From positions 9,012 through 73,011 of the forward strand of contig DWVE01000073.1 in NCBI GenBank assembly GCA_019120375.1: a DNA stretch of 64,000 nt. Reading direction: 5' to 3'. Of this stretch, positions 1 through 8,638 are shown one piece after another; position 1 is the stretch's first letter, and the number at the start of each line of letters is the position of its first letter. A program made the position numbers and the translations under genes. The stretch is from Allofournierella_A excrementavium. GTDB taxonomy: Bacteria > Bacillota > Clostridia > Oscillospirales > Ruminococcaceae. The notes under the pieces were generated by a model that worked only from the letters and a program-made list of their open reading frames with translations, did not search any database and was not told the origin of the DNA.

Positions 1-1162
1 CCTTGGGGGTGAACTTGAGGGCGTTGTCGAAGAGGTTGTAGACCACCTGATACACAAGGTCCGGGTCGGCGTAGACCATGGTCTTCTGGGGCGCGAGGCC
101 CTGGATCTCCACGCCCTGGTCCTCCACCCGCTGCTCGGCGCTGAACACCACGCCGGTGAGGCTCTCCCACACGTCGTAGCTCTGGGCGTTCACCCGGTAT
201 TCGCCGGCCTCGAGTTTCGAGATGTCCAGCATGTTCTGGATGAGCCTCGTCAGCCGGCCCACCTCCTGGCTCACAAGGCCGAGATAGTGCTGGCGCATGT
301 CGTCGGGGATGGTGCCGTCCAGCATGCCGTCGATGAAGCCCTTGATGCTGGTCATGGGGGTGCGCAGCTCGTGGGCGATGTTGCCCATGAAGCTGGCGCG
401 GCTGGAGTCGATGGTCTCCAGGTTGCGGGCCATGTTGTTGAAGGTCACCGCCAGTTGGGCCACCTCGTCGTCGCCGTCCACCGGCACCCGCACGCTGAAA
501 TCGCCGCTGCCGAACTTGCGGGCGGCCTCGCTGATGCGCCGCAGGGGGGTGGTGAGCCGGGTGGTGAAGAAGATGGCCAGCACGCTGGAGGCCAGCAGCA
601 TCAGCCCGGCGGCCAGCACGAAGCTGGAGAACATGTCCCCCACAAAGATGTTCAGGCTGCCCGCGCTGGTGGAGGCGAACACATAGCCCAGGGGCAGGCC
701 GTTCTGGCCCTCCACCGCGCCGCCCACGGTGTAGCAGGCGGAGGAGTACATGCCGCCCAGGGTGCCGGTCTCAAAATAGCCGCCCCCGGAGGCCAGCGCC
801 GCCAGGATGTTCGCCGGCACCTGCCGCCCCACGTTGGAGCTGCCCGTGCCCTCGCTGCACATCTTCACCACGCCGTTTTCGTCGGTGAACAGGATGATGG
901 TGCTGCTGGTCTCGCTGATGAGGGCCATGCTCTCCTGGATCTTCTGGGCCAGGGCGGGGTCCACGTCCACGGTGCCCTCCGACTGCTGGCGCAGGTGGAT
1001 CTGGGAGGTGACGATGGACACCACCTCGCTGAGGGATTCCTTTTTGTCCTGCTTGAAATAGCCCATCACCAGATACATCTGGATGGCGCACAGCACGGCG
1101 GTGCTGACGATGAGCAGCGCCGCCGTGGTGGAAAAATACATGGAGCTGATGCTCTTGCGCAT
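1..1162 (-). CDS. sensor histidine kinase, C-terminus cut by window edge
   Basis: Membrane sensor kinase that should autophosphorylate on His and pass phosphate to the OmpR-type regulator encoded just upstream. About 387 residues are visible. A transmembrane segment spans about residues 8-33, an extracytoplasmic sensor of about 140 residues follows, and a second transmembrane segment lies near 172-198. A HAMP domain comes next, then a HisKA domain with the motif NIAHELRTP (phospho-acceptor His near 263), and the N-box NLFDNALKF near 378. The G-boxes lie beyond position 1. The ATG at 1162 sits 7 bases after the regulator stop, with AAGGA inside the regulator's last codons, so the two are translationally coupled. 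Stimulus unknown. Confidence 0.93.
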   Translation of the reverse strand, partial: MRKSISSMYFSTTAALLIVSTAVLCAIQMYLVMGYFKQDKKESLSEVVSIVTSQIHLRQQSEGTVDVDPALAQKIQESMALISETSSTIILFTDENGVVKMCSEGTGSSNVGRQVPANILAALASGGGYFETGTLGGMYSSACYTVGGAVEGQNGLPLGYVFASTSAGSLNIFVGDMFSSFVLAAGLMLLASSVLAIFFTTRLTTPLRRISEAARKFGSGDFSVRVPVDGDDEVAQLAVTFNNMARNLETIDSSRASFMGNIAHELRTPMTSIKGFIDGMLDGTIPDDMRQHYLGLVSQEVGRLTRLIQNMLDISKLEAGEYRVNAQSYDVWESLTGVVFSAEQRVEDQGVEIQGLAPQKTMVYADPDLVYQVVYNLFDNALKFTPK

Positions 1163-1169
1163 GGCCCGG

Positions 1170-1859
1170 TCAGTCCTTTACTTCAAACTTGTAGCCCACG
1201 CCCCACACGGTCTTGAGGCTCCATTTTTCGCTGGCGCCCTCCAGCTTCTCCCGCAGGCGCTTGATGTGCACGTCGATGGTGCGGGAGTCGCCGTAGTACT
1301 CGAAGCCCCACACCTCGTCCAGCAGCTGGTCGCGGGTGAACACCCGGTTGGGGTGGCCGGCAAGATAGGCCAGCAGCTCCAGCTCCTTGGGGGGCGCTTC
1401 CACGATCTTGCCCTTCACCTTCAGCTGATACTGGCTCATGTCCAGCGAGAGGTTCTCGAACTGGATGACGTTCTTGTCGCCGTTTTCGGCGGCGTGGCAG
1501 CGGCGCAGCACCGCCTTGATGCGGGCCACCACCTCCTTGGTGTCGAAGGGCTTGACCACATAGTCGTCCGCCCCCAGTTCCAGGCCCAGCACCTTGTCAA
1601 AGGTCTCGCCCTTGGCGGTGAGCATGATGACCGGCGTGTCGCCCGCGGCGCGGATGCGCCGGCAGACCTCCCAGCCGTCCATCTTGGGCATCATCACGTC
1701 CAGCAGCACAAGGCTGGGCTTCTGGCTCTCAAAGGCGGCCACGGCGGCCTCGCCGTCGGTGGCGATGATGGGCTGGTAGCCCTCCTTTGCCAGATACAGC
1801 CGCAGCAGTTCGCAGATGTTCTGGTCGTCGTCCACGATAAGAATTTTTTCGCTTGGCAT
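1170..1859 (-). CDS. OmpR/PhoB-family response regulator
   Basis: Two-component DNA-binding regulator of 229 residues, a normal length for the family. The N-terminal receiver domain (about 1-120) has the acidic pair DDD at 10-12, phospho-acceptor Asp54 in LLDVMMP, and the conserved Lys in VVKPFD. The C-terminal winged helix (about 130-228) shows the typical SRTIDVHIKRLREKL recognition region and ends in GVGYKF. It is the first gene of a two-gene operon with the kinase encoded immediately downstream. A TATAAT box lies about 90 bases upstream on the minus strand, divergent from ychF. Target genes cannot be read from this window. Confidence 0.95.
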   Translation of the reverse strand: MPSEKILIVDDDQNICELLRLYLAKEGYQPIIATDGEAAVAAFESQKPSLVLLDVMMPKMDGWEVCRRIRAAGDTPVIMLTAKGETFDKVLGLELGADDYVVKPFDTKEVVARIKAVLRRCHAAENGDKNVIQFENLSLDMSQYQLKVKGKIVEAPPKELELLAYLAGHPNRVFTRDQLLDEVWGFEYYGDSRTIDVHIKRLREKLEGASEKWSLKTVWGVGYKFEVKD

Positions 1860-1945
1860 TGTTTATTCTCCCCTCCCTCGCCGCGCCCGGCGGGTGCGGC
1901 GGCGGTGTGTTCACGGCAAGCGCCCCCAAAAGGGGCATTTTCTCT

Positions 1946-1951
1946 ATTATA
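1946..1951 (-). promoter_or_regulatory. -10 box for the regulator/kinase operon
   Basis: TATAAT on the minus strand (1951 down to 1946) in an AT-rich patch, about 86 bases before the regulator start. No good -35 is visible: the hexamer 17 bases upstream is only a T run. Weak to moderate support. Confidence 0.4.
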
Positions 1952-2018
1952 CAATACAATTGTGGACAAAAAAAGAACGCCGGGCCCCTTTTTCCAAGAA
2001 GCTGCCCGGCCTTTTCCC

Positions 2019-2047
2019 TTGCGCCGCCGGGGCGTTTGGGCTATAAT
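2019..2047 (+). promoter_or_regulatory. promoter of ychF
   Basis: TTGCGC at 2019-2024 and TATAAT at 2042-2047 are separated by 17 bases. The start codon follows at 2116, after an AAGAGGAA-type ribosome site. Confidence 0.5.
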
Positions 2048-2115
2048 GATATTCGTATGACTATGCTGTTCCGGCTTTTGACCGGCAGTTTTTTCACGGA
2101 AAGAGGAATCAGACC

Positions 2116-3228
2116 ATGAAATTAGGAATTGTGGGCCTGCCCAACGTGGGCAAGAGCACCCTGTTCAACGCCATCACCAGCACCAAGAACGCTGCGGCGG
2201 CAAACTACCCCTTCTGCACCATCGACCCCAACACCGGCATCGTGGCCGTGCCGGACGCGCGGCTGGACAAGCTGGCCGAAATTTGGGACACCAACAAAAA
2301 GACCCCCGCCATCGTGGAGTTCGTGGACATCGCCGGCCTTGTGAAGGGCGCGTCCAAGGGCGAGGGCCTGGGCAACAAGTTTTTGGGCAACATCCGGGAG
2401 TGCGACGCCATCGTGCATGTGGTGCGCTGCTTTGACGGCACCGACATCGTGCACGTGGAGGGCGCGGTGGACCCCATCCGGGACATCGAGACCATCGACA
2501 CCGAGCTCATCCTCAGCGACCTGGAAGTGGTGAGCAACCGCGCCGCCAAGTTCGCCAAGGCCGCCAAGACCGGCGACAAGAAGGCCGGCGCTTCCGCCGC
2601 CTGGCTGGAGCAGCTGGAGGCCCACCTGGGCGAGGGCAAGAACGCCCGCACCTTCCCCATCGACGAGAGCGACGAGGACCAGGTGCTCCAGATGAAGGAG
2701 ATGGGCCTGCTCACCGCAAAGCCCGTCATCTACGCCGCCAACATGAGCGAGGACGACCTGATGGAGGGCATGGAGCAAAACCAGCACTATCAGGCAGTGA
2801 AGGCCCTGGCCGCCGCCGAGGGCGCGGAGTGCATCCCCATCTGCGCCAAGACAGAGGAGGACATCGCCGACTACACCCCCGAGGAGAAGAAGGAGTTTCT
2901 GGCGGAGATGGGCATCGAGGCCACCGGCCTTGACAACCTCATCAAGGCCAGCTACAAGCTGCTGGGCCTCATCAGCTACCTCACCGACGGCAAGAAGGAG
3001 TGCCGCGCCTGGACCATCCGCAAGGGCACCAAGGCCCCCCAGGCCGCGGGCAAGATCCACTCCGACTTCGAGCGGGGCTTCATCCGCGCCAGCGTGGTGA
3101 GCTACGACGACTTTGCCGCCTGCGACTACAACATGGCCAACGTGAAGGCCAAGGGCCTGCAGCGCACCGAGGGCAAGGAGTATGTGGTGCAGGACGGCGA
3201 CATCATCGAATTCCTGTTCAACGTTTAA
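2116..3228 (+). CDS. ychF: ribosome-binding ATPase YchF (OLA1 family)
   Basis: Conserved P-loop ATPase of the Obg-related YchF/OLA1 group that binds ribosomes and has been linked to translation and stress responses. It has 370 residues (family about 363-366). The G1 loop GLPNVGKST is at residues 7-15 and the G3 motif DIAGLVKGA follows near 75. At about 208 the usual NKxD is replaced by NMSE, the change that gives this family preference for ATP over GTP. A C-terminal TGS domain (about 280-369) ends in the typical VQDGDIIEFLFNV. A nucleosidase gene follows after 13 bases, probably in the same transcript. Nothing unusual. Confidence 0.97.
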   Translation: MKLGIVGLPNVGKSTLFNAITSTKNAAAANYPFCTIDPNTGIVAVPDARLDKLAEIWDTNKKTPAIVEFVDIAGLVKGASKGEGLGNKFLGNIRECDAIVHVVRCFDGTDIVHVEGAVDPIRDIETIDTELILSDLEVVSNRAAKFAKAAKTGDKKAGASAAWLEQLEAHLGEGKNARTFPIDESDEDQVLQMKEMGLLTAKPVIYAANMSEDDLMEGMEQNQHYQAVKALAAAEGAECIPICAKTEEDIADYTPEEKKEFLAEMGIEATGLDNLIKASYKLLGLISYLTDGKKECRAWTIRKGTKAPQAAGKIHSDFERGFIRASVVSYDDFAACDYNMANVKAKGLQRTEGKEYVVQDGDIIEFLFNV

Positions 3229-3241
3229 AAAGGAGAAAACA

Positions 3242-3931
3242 ATGACCATTACCGCCATTATGGGCGCGATGCCCGACGAAGTGGAGCAGCTTTGCGCTCT
3301 TTTGGACGGCGTGACCGTTGAGCCCTACGCGGGCGTGACCTACCACCGGGGCCTGCTGGGCGAAAAGCCGGTGGTGGTGTGCTGCGCGGGCATGGGCAAG
3401 GCCAACGCCGCCGCCACCGTGCAGGTGCTCGTCACCCGGTTCGGGGCCGACCGCATCATCTTTTCCGGCATCGCCGGCAACATGACCGACAAGGTGGGCA
3501 TCGGCGACGTGGTGGTGGGCAAAACGGTGCTCTACCACGACGCGGAGGACGACATGATCGCCCAGAGCGCGCCCTTCACCGCCTGCTACGAGGGCGACCC
3601 GGAGCTGGTGAAAGCCGCCCTGGACGCCTGCGGGGAGCTGGGGGTGAAGGCCATTGCCGGCACCATCGCCACCGGCGACCAGTTCGTGGGGGATTCCGCC
3701 ACCAAGGCGGCCATCGCCGAGAAGGTGCACCCCGACTGCGTGGAGATGGAGGGCGCGGCGGTGAGCCAGATCGCCGAGAAAAACGGCGTGCCCTGCGTCA
3801 TCCTGCGGGCCATGAGCGATAACGCCGACGAGGCGGGCCACGAGGTGCTGGTGGTCAAGAAATTCAGCATCTCCGAGTACGTGGCCACCGCCACCAAGAT
3901 CGTGGCGGGCATGCTGGCCCGGCTGGACTGA
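3242..3931 (+). CDS. mtnN: 5'-methylthioadenosine/S-adenosylhomocysteine nucleosidase
   Basis: Cytosolic enzyme that removes adenine from MTA, SAH or 5'-deoxyadenosine, so it clears by-products of methylation and radical-SAM chemistry. With 229 residues it matches the family. The N-terminal phosphorylase-like motif AIMGAMPDEVEQL carries the first catalytic-site Glu. The signature EMEGAAV (about 168-174) holds the Glu that contacts the ribose. MSDNAD near 192 holds the catalytic Asp. I chose the ATG at 3242 because AAAAAGGAG lies directly before it and the protein then begins like its homologues; an in-frame upstream ATG lies inside ychF. The gene follows ychF with a 13-base gap. Confidence 0.93.
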   Translation: MTITAIMGAMPDEVEQLCALLDGVTVEPYAGVTYHRGLLGEKPVVVCCAGMGKANAAATVQVLVTRFGADRIIFSGIAGNMTDKVGIGDVVVGKTVLYHDAEDDMIAQSAPFTACYEGDPELVKAALDACGELGVKAIAGTIATGDQFVGDSATKAAIAEKVHPDCVEMEGAAVSQIAEKNGVPCVILRAMSDNADEAGHEVLVVKKFSISEYVATATKIVAGMLARLD

Positions 3932-3956
3932 ACGCCTTTTTGAACCAAAAACCAAA

Positions 3957-3994
3957 AGCGCCGCCGCGCCCCGAACACCGGGCGCGGCGGCGCT
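3957..3994. terminator. bidirectional hairpin between convergent genes
   Basis: A perfect 15-bp GC stem (3957-3971 with 3980-3994) and an 8-base loop. On the minus strand it is followed by a T-rich tract, so it should end the minus-strand gene at 4039 and probably also the ychF transcript. Confidence 0.75.
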
Positions 3995-4038
3995 TTGCCG
4001 TCTGTATACGTTTGCCGGGCGGGCGGCTGCCCGCCCCG

Positions 4039-4497
4039 TCACAGATAGTTCTTCATTTCCCGGGCAATGTCCTGCTCCAGCGTCTGCAGCTCGTCCAGCA
4101 GCTGCATCGCGCCGGAGGAGGCGTCCGGGTGGTCCCGGCGGGCCATCTCGCAGTCGGTGTAGCCCTGGGTGGCCCCCTGGATGAGCATGTCCGCCAAGTT
4201 GCGGCTGGACTTGTCCGCCATGGTCTTGGAGGCGATGCCCATGTGGGCCGCCATCTTGGCCATCCTGCCCTGACCGTGGCCGTGGGTGCCCAGGGCCGCC
4301 AGGGCGGTGTGGGCCCGCTGGTTCAGCTGGCGGAACTGCCGCTGCTGGTTCAGAAGGCTGGCCTTCAGCTGCCGGTCGTCGGTGATGTGGATGAGCTGTT
4401 CGGTGGTGTTCTTGCCCATCTCGGTGTTGCGCACCACCTCGTTCAGCACGGCCTCGTTGTCGTTTGCGCCGTGGTTCTGGTCGTTGCGTCGCTGCAT
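4039..4497 (-). CDS. uncharacterised helical protein
   Basis: A 152-residue protein I cannot assign. It is polar and Gln/Asn-rich at the start, with no signal peptide or membrane segment. It looks almost wholly helical, with long amphipathic stretches (about 15-60, 65-110, 115-150) that would suit a four-helix bundle of the ferritin-like or spore-coat-F-like kind; that comparison is inference from pattern only. A His/Gly patch (GTHGHGQG) lies near residues 70-77. The ATG has a strong GGGGGAG ribosome site. It sits 57 bases after malQ on the same strand and may be the last gene of that transcript. Confidence 0.72.
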   Translation of the reverse strand: MQRRNDQNHGANDNEAVLNEVVRNTEMGKNTTEQLIHITDDRQLKASLLNQQRQFRQLNQRAHTALAALGTHGHGQGRMAKMAAHMGIASKTMADKSSRNLADMLIQGATQGYTDCEMARRDHPDASSGAMQLLDELQTLEQDIAREMKNYL

Positions 4498-4554
4498 GAA
4501 AAAACTCCCCCTTTGCCGGTAGTGTGCCCGGAAAAAGGAGGAGTATGTATTTTT

Positions 4555-6060
4555 TTATTTCTCTGCGCCGGTCTCTTCCGCCCTGGCAGGGCAGCGGCCG
4601 TAGAGCGCGCAGGTGCGGCGCATCCGCTCAGCCAGCGCCGGGGTGAAGGCCCCCGCCTTCGCCCGCCACTGCCAGTTGCCCTGGCCCACGCCGGGGGTGT
4701 TGATGCGGGCCTCGGCCCCAAGGCCCAGCCAGTCCGCCGCGGGGATGACCGCCAGCCTTGCGCAGCTGGCAAGGGTGCCCCGCAGCATGCCGGCGGCAAA
4801 GCCCTCGGAGCGGTTCAGGCCCAGATACGCCTTGGCCTTGGCCAGTTCGCCCTTGGAGGCGGTGGTCAGCCATTCGGCCAGGGTGGCGTTGTCGTGGGTG
4901 CCGGGGTAGACCACGCAGTTCTCGACGTGGTTGTGGGGCAGGTATTCGCTGTCGCAGTCCGGGTCGAAGGCGAACTGCAGCACCTTCATGCCCGGCAGGC
5001 CGGTGTCCGCCAGCAGCTTGCGCACGCTGTCGAACAAAAGCCCCAGGTCCTCGGCCACGATGGGCACCCGGCCCAAAGCGGCGTTCAGCGCGTCGAACAG
5101 CTCGGTGCCGGGACCCTGCTCCCACACGCCGTTGCGGGCGGTGGTGTGGCCGGCGGGGATGGCGTAGTAGGTGTCGAAGGCGCGGAAGTGGTCGATGCGC
5201 ACCTCGTCGAACAGCTCCAGCGCGTGGCGCAGCCGCCGCACCCACCAGGCGTAGCCGGTGCGCTTGTGCCAGGCCCAGTCGTAGAGGGGGTTGCCCCACA
5301 GCTGGCCGTCGGCGGAGAAGTAGTCCGGCGGGCAGCCCGCCACCCGGGAGAAATTGCCCTCGGCGTCGGTCTCGAACATCTCGCCCCCCGCCCAGGCGTC
5401 GGCGGAGTCCGCCGAGACGTAGATGGGCATGTCGCCCAGGATGCGCACGCCCTTCTCATTGGCGTAGGCTTTCAGGGCGGTCCACTGGCGGTGGCACTGG
5501 TACTGCAAAAACTTCCAGAAGGAAATTTCCTCCGCCTTCTCGTTGCGCAGGGCTTCCAGCGCCGCGGGCTCGCGGCGGCGCAGGTCCTCCGGCCACTCCT
5601 GCCAGCCCTTCATCTGGTATTCGCCCTTGGCGGCCATGTAGAGGGCGTAGTCCTCCAGCCAGTCCTCGTTGAGGAAGCAGAAGGCGTAGTAGTCGTCCTC
5701 CGGGAAGGCGAAAAACCGCGCGGCAGCCTTGCGCAGCACCCCAAAGCGCAGCTGATACAGAGCGCCGTAGTCGATGCGCGCCCCGCCGCCCCAGGGCAGG
5801 TGCTCATACTCCCCTTTTTCCAAAAGGCCCTGCTCGGCCAGGTCGTCCAGGTCGATGAAGTAGGGGTTCGAGGCAAAGGCGGAACAGCTCTGGTAAGGAC
5901 TGTCGCCGTAGCCGGTGGGGGCCAGGGGCAAAATCTGCCACACCTGCTGGCCCGCCTCGGCCAGAAAATCCACGAAGTTGTAGGCCTCCTTGCCGAAGCA
6001 GCCGATGCCGTAGGGTCCCGGCAGGCTGAACACCGGCATCAAAACGCCGCATTCCCGCAT
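4555..6060 (-). CDS. malQ: 4-alpha-glucanotransferase (amylomaltase, GH77)
   Basis: Cytosolic amylomaltase that transfers maltosyl and longer glucan chains during maltodextrin use. It has 501 residues, standard for bacterial GH77. The N-terminus shows the family pattern SLPGPYGIGCFG, followed by QILPLAPTGYGDSPYQ. The catalytic nucleophile Asp is in RIDHFRAF (about 290), the acid/base Glu in VAEDLG (about 335), and the third catalytic Asp in GTHDN (about 388). The start has AGAGGAAG upstream. It lies 18 bases after a solute-binding lipoprotein gene on the same strand, which suggests a small carbohydrate-related unit. Confidence 0.97.
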   Translation of the reverse strand: MRECGVLMPVFSLPGPYGIGCFGKEAYNFVDFLAEAGQQVWQILPLAPTGYGDSPYQSCSAFASNPYFIDLDDLAEQGLLEKGEYEHLPWGGGARIDYGALYQLRFGVLRKAAARFFAFPEDDYYAFCFLNEDWLEDYALYMAAKGEYQMKGWQEWPEDLRRREPAALEALRNEKAEEISFWKFLQYQCHRQWTALKAYANEKGVRILGDMPIYVSADSADAWAGGEMFETDAEGNFSRVAGCPPDYFSADGQLWGNPLYDWAWHKRTGYAWWVRRLRHALELFDEVRIDHFRAFDTYYAIPAGHTTARNGVWEQGPGTELFDALNAALGRVPIVAEDLGLLFDSVRKLLADTGLPGMKVLQFAFDPDCDSEYLPHNHVENCVVYPGTHDNATLAEWLTTASKGELAKAKAYLGLNRSEGFAAGMLRGTLASCARLAVIPAADWLGLGAEARINTPGVGQGNWQWRAKAGAFTPALAERMRRTCALYGRCPARAEETGAEK

Positions 6061-6078
6061 TTGTTCTTCTTCCTCTCT

Positions 6079-7344
6079 TTAAGGTAAGGCTGCCAGCACC
6101 GCGCTGGTGAAGGCCCGCCGTCCGGCGGTGGTGAACTGCGAAAGGCCCGCCAGTTCGTCCCCCGCCGCGTCGATGGCGGCCAGAGTCTCGGCGCTCAGCG
6201 CCGCCGACAGGTCCGGCAGGCCCTCGGCCGAACCGCTGCCCATCAGCTGCCGCCCGGTCTCGCTGGCGTAGAGCCACAGCAGGAAGGCGCAGGCCTCGGT
6301 CTGCTGGCTTTCGTCCGCCGCGGCGGGGATGCACACCCAGCCGCCGCTCCTGACCACCGGCTGGTCCGTCAGCTCTTCCAGCGAAAAGCCGCCGTGCAGG
6401 TCGGTGTCGTCAAAGGTGAATTTCAGCGGCACCACCACGGTGCCCTCGGCGGAAAGCCCCGCCAGCGCCGCTTCCGAAGCGCCGGCCCGGTAGAAAAGGG
6501 CCTTCCCCCCGGCAAAGGCGGCCCGGGCCTCGGCCCGGCCGGGGGCCGCGCCGTTCTCCCCCGCCCCCGCAAGGCTGGCCGCCTCGTCGGTGAGCAGGGT
6601 CCACAGGCTGTTCAGCGCGCCGGTGAGCTGGGCGTCGGTGCGCCCGCCCGCGGCGGCCTCCTCGGCGGTCTTGTAGCAGGTGCCCAGCACCGGCGCGAGC
6701 ACCGGCCCGGCAAAGCGGTCCTGGTCTGCCACCGCGAACACGGCTTCCAGCGCCGCCAGCGCCTCAGGTCTTTCGGCGGGCAGGGCGTACTCCTTGCCGT
6801 TCAAGGTCACGGTGGCCTCGGCGGGCGCGGCCAGCCAGTCCGCCAGCGCGCTTGTGAAGTCCCGCCACTCGGCGGCGGTGGCTTTTTGCAGGTCGGCGGG
6901 GTCGAACTCCGCCCCCAGCAGCGCCGTCAGGCTGGCGGCGTTGGCCAGATAGCCGTAGGCGGTGCTTGCCAGGGGCAGCCCGTGGCAGCCCTCCTGCCCG
7001 CCGGTGAGCGCGCCCGCCATGCCCTGCATCAGTTCGCCCTGCTGCGTCAGGTCCAGGGCCGTGTCCGCGCCCGGCTGGGCGGCGGTCACCGCCAGCGCGG
7101 CCGAGGCCGCGTCGGCGGCCTGCTCCACCCGCACGCCCTGCTCCTCGGCATAGAGGGCCAGCGCCTCGTCCAGCGTGCCGCTCTCGTCCCACACCGTCAG
7201 CACCCGCTCGGCGGGCTCAGCGGTCCCGGACGGGGCGGAGGCGGCGGGGGCGCTCTCTTCCCCGCCCTGGGGCAGCAGCCGCAGCCGTCCGCCGCAGCCT
7301 GTCAGCAGCGCCGCCGCCAAAAGGATACTCAGCAGCCGTTTCAC
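6079..7344 (-). CDS. extracellular solute-binding lipoprotein
   Basis: A 421-residue lipoprotein. The signal peptide ends in the lipobox LLTGC, so the mature protein starts at Cys near residue 16 and should be anchored on the outer face of the membrane. The body resembles ABC-type family 1 sugar-binding proteins: a VLTVWDE start, a GKALFYRAG segment and a late GGWVCIP region. It is unusually Ala-rich and I see no permease or ATPase genes beside it. I start it at the GTG at 7344 because GGGAGGTG lies 6 bases before it and the signal peptide then begins correctly; reading further upstream adds a non-signal extension. The substrate is unknown; malQ next door hints at an oligosaccharide. Confidence 0.82.
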   Translation of the reverse strand: MKRLLSILLAAALLTGCGGRLRLLPQGGEESAPAASAPSGTAEPAERVLTVWDESGTLDEALALYAEEQGVRVEQAADAASAALAVTAAQPGADTALDLTQQGELMQGMAGALTGGQEGCHGLPLASTAYGYLANAASLTALLGAEFDPADLQKATAAEWRDFTSALADWLAAPAEATVTLNGKEYALPAERPEALAALEAVFAVADQDRFAGPVLAPVLGTCYKTAEEAAAGGRTDAQLTGALNSLWTLLTDEAASLAGAGENGAAPGRAEARAAFAGGKALFYRAGASEAALAGLSAEGTVVVPLKFTFDDTDLHGGFSLEELTDQPVVRSGGWVCIPAAADESQQTEACAFLLWLYASETGRQLMGSGSAEGLPDLSAALSAETLAAIDAAGDELAGLSQFTTAGRRAFTSAVLAALP

Positions 7345-7377
7345 GCGCCGCACCTCCCATTCAAAACATATCACTTT

Positions 7378-7406
7378 ATTATACACTATCCGCCGGGCTT
7401 TTTCCA
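7378..7406 (-). promoter_or_regulatory. promoter of the lipoprotein-malQ unit
   Basis: On the minus strand TATAAT (7383-7378) is preceded at 17 bases by TGGAAA (7406-7401), which matches 4 of 6 consensus positions. It is divergent from, and next to, the alaX promoter. Confidence 0.45.
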
Positions 7407-7418
7407 GCGGCAGCTTTG

Positions 7419-7427
7419 TGCTATAAT
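7419..7427 (+). promoter_or_regulatory. extended -10 promoter of the alaX gene
   Basis: TGC-TATAAT, an extended -10 box with no clear -35, 32 bases before the start codon. The same TGnTATAAT form recurs before several genes in this window. Confidence 0.55.
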
Positions 7428-7459
7428 AGCCCTGATACCGCCAGAAGGGGGCACGTTTC

Positions 7460-8623
7460 ATGGAACACACCGAAAAGCTTTTCTACGCCCAGCCGCCGGT
7501 GCTGGAGTTCACCGCCCGGGTGCTGGAGTGCGAAGAGGACAAAAACGGCTGGCAGGTGGTGCTGGACCGCACCGCCTTCTACCCCGAAGGGGGCGGTCAG
7601 CCCGCCGACCAGGGGCTTTTGGGCGGCGTGCGGGTGCTGGACGTGCACGAAAAAGAGGGCGTCATCCGCCACCTCACCGACGGGCCGCTGACGGCGGGCG
7701 AGACGGTGGAGGGAAAAGTGGACGCCGCCCGCCGGCTGGACCTGACCCAGCAGCACTCGGGGGAGCACATCCTCTCGGGGATACTGCACAGCATGTTCGG
7801 CGCGGAGAACGTGGGCTTTCACATCGGGCAGGACTATCTCTTGATGGACCTGAGCGTGCCGGTGGACGCCGAGGGCCTTGCCCGGGCGGAAGAAGCGGCC
7901 AACCGTATCGTCTGGCAGGACGTGGAGACCGAGGCCGTCTGGTACGAAAAGGAGCAGCTGGCTCACCTCACCTACCGCAGCAAGAAGGAGCTGGAGGGCC
8001 CGGTGCGCCTTGTCACCATGCCCGGGGCGGACTGCTGCGCCTGCTGCGGCACCCATGTGCAGCGCACGGGGCAGGTGGGCCAGATCAAGATCATCGACCA
8101 CATCAAGTATAAGACCGGCACCCGCCTGCAGGTGGTGTGCGGGGGCCGGGCGCTGGAGCGCCACCGCCTTGTGGACGGCCAGTGCCGCCGGGCGGGGGCG
8201 GCGCTCTCCGCCCCGGTGGAGGGCCTTGCCGGCGCGGTGCAGCGCCAGAAGGAGGAACTGGAGGCGGCGAAGTTCCGCCTCACGGGCCTGGAAAACCAGC
8301 TGTTCGCCCTCTGGGCCGCCGCCGAGACGGACGAAAACCCGCTGGTGAGCAGGCCGGGCCTTTCCCCCGACGGGCTGCGGCGGCTGGCGGCGGCCCTTGC
8401 CGAGAGCCGCCCCGGCGTGTGCTGCGCGGTGAGCGAAAAGGAGGGCGGCCTCGCCTACGCCATCGCCTGCACCGGCGAAGGGGCGGACCTGCGGCCCCTC
8501 TGCAAAGAGCTGAACGCGGCTCTCGACGGCCGCGGCGGCGGCAAGCCCGGCTTCGTGCAGGGCAGCTGCGCGGCGGACATCGCGGCCCTGCGCGCCTTCT
8601 GGGCGCGGCAATTCACGGAATAA
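7460..8623 (+). CDS. alanyl-tRNA editing protein (AlaX-like, with DHHA1 domain)
   Basis: Free-standing editing protein predicted to hydrolyse mischarged Ser-tRNA(Ala) or Gly-tRNA(Ala). It has 387 residues, the size of the longer AlaX class with a C-terminal DHHA1 domain. The N-terminal part matches the AlaRS editing fold: DRTAFYPEGGGQPAD, then the zinc motif HSGEH near 98-102, and CACCGTH near 192-198 completing the metal site. The C-terminal 140 residues carry the DHHA1-type pattern ending in GGGKPGFVQGS. trmB follows after 15 bases, so both are likely one transcript concerned with tRNA quality. Confidence 0.93.
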   Translation: MEHTEKLFYAQPPVLEFTARVLECEEDKNGWQVVLDRTAFYPEGGGQPADQGLLGGVRVLDVHEKEGVIRHLTDGPLTAGETVEGKVDAARRLDLTQQHSGEHILSGILHSMFGAENVGFHIGQDYLLMDLSVPVDAEGLARAEEAANRIVWQDVETEAVWYEKEQLAHLTYRSKKELEGPVRLVTMPGADCCACCGTHVQRTGQVGQIKIIDHIKYKTGTRLQVVCGGRALERHRLVDGQCRRAGAALSAPVEGLAGAVQRQKEELEAAKFRLTGLENQLFALWAAAETDENPLVSRPGLSPDGLRRLAAALAESRPGVCCAVSEKEGGLAYAIACTGEGADLRPLCKELNAALDGRGGGKPGFVQGSCAADIAALRAFWARQFTE

Positions 8624-8638
8624 GGAGAAACGACATCC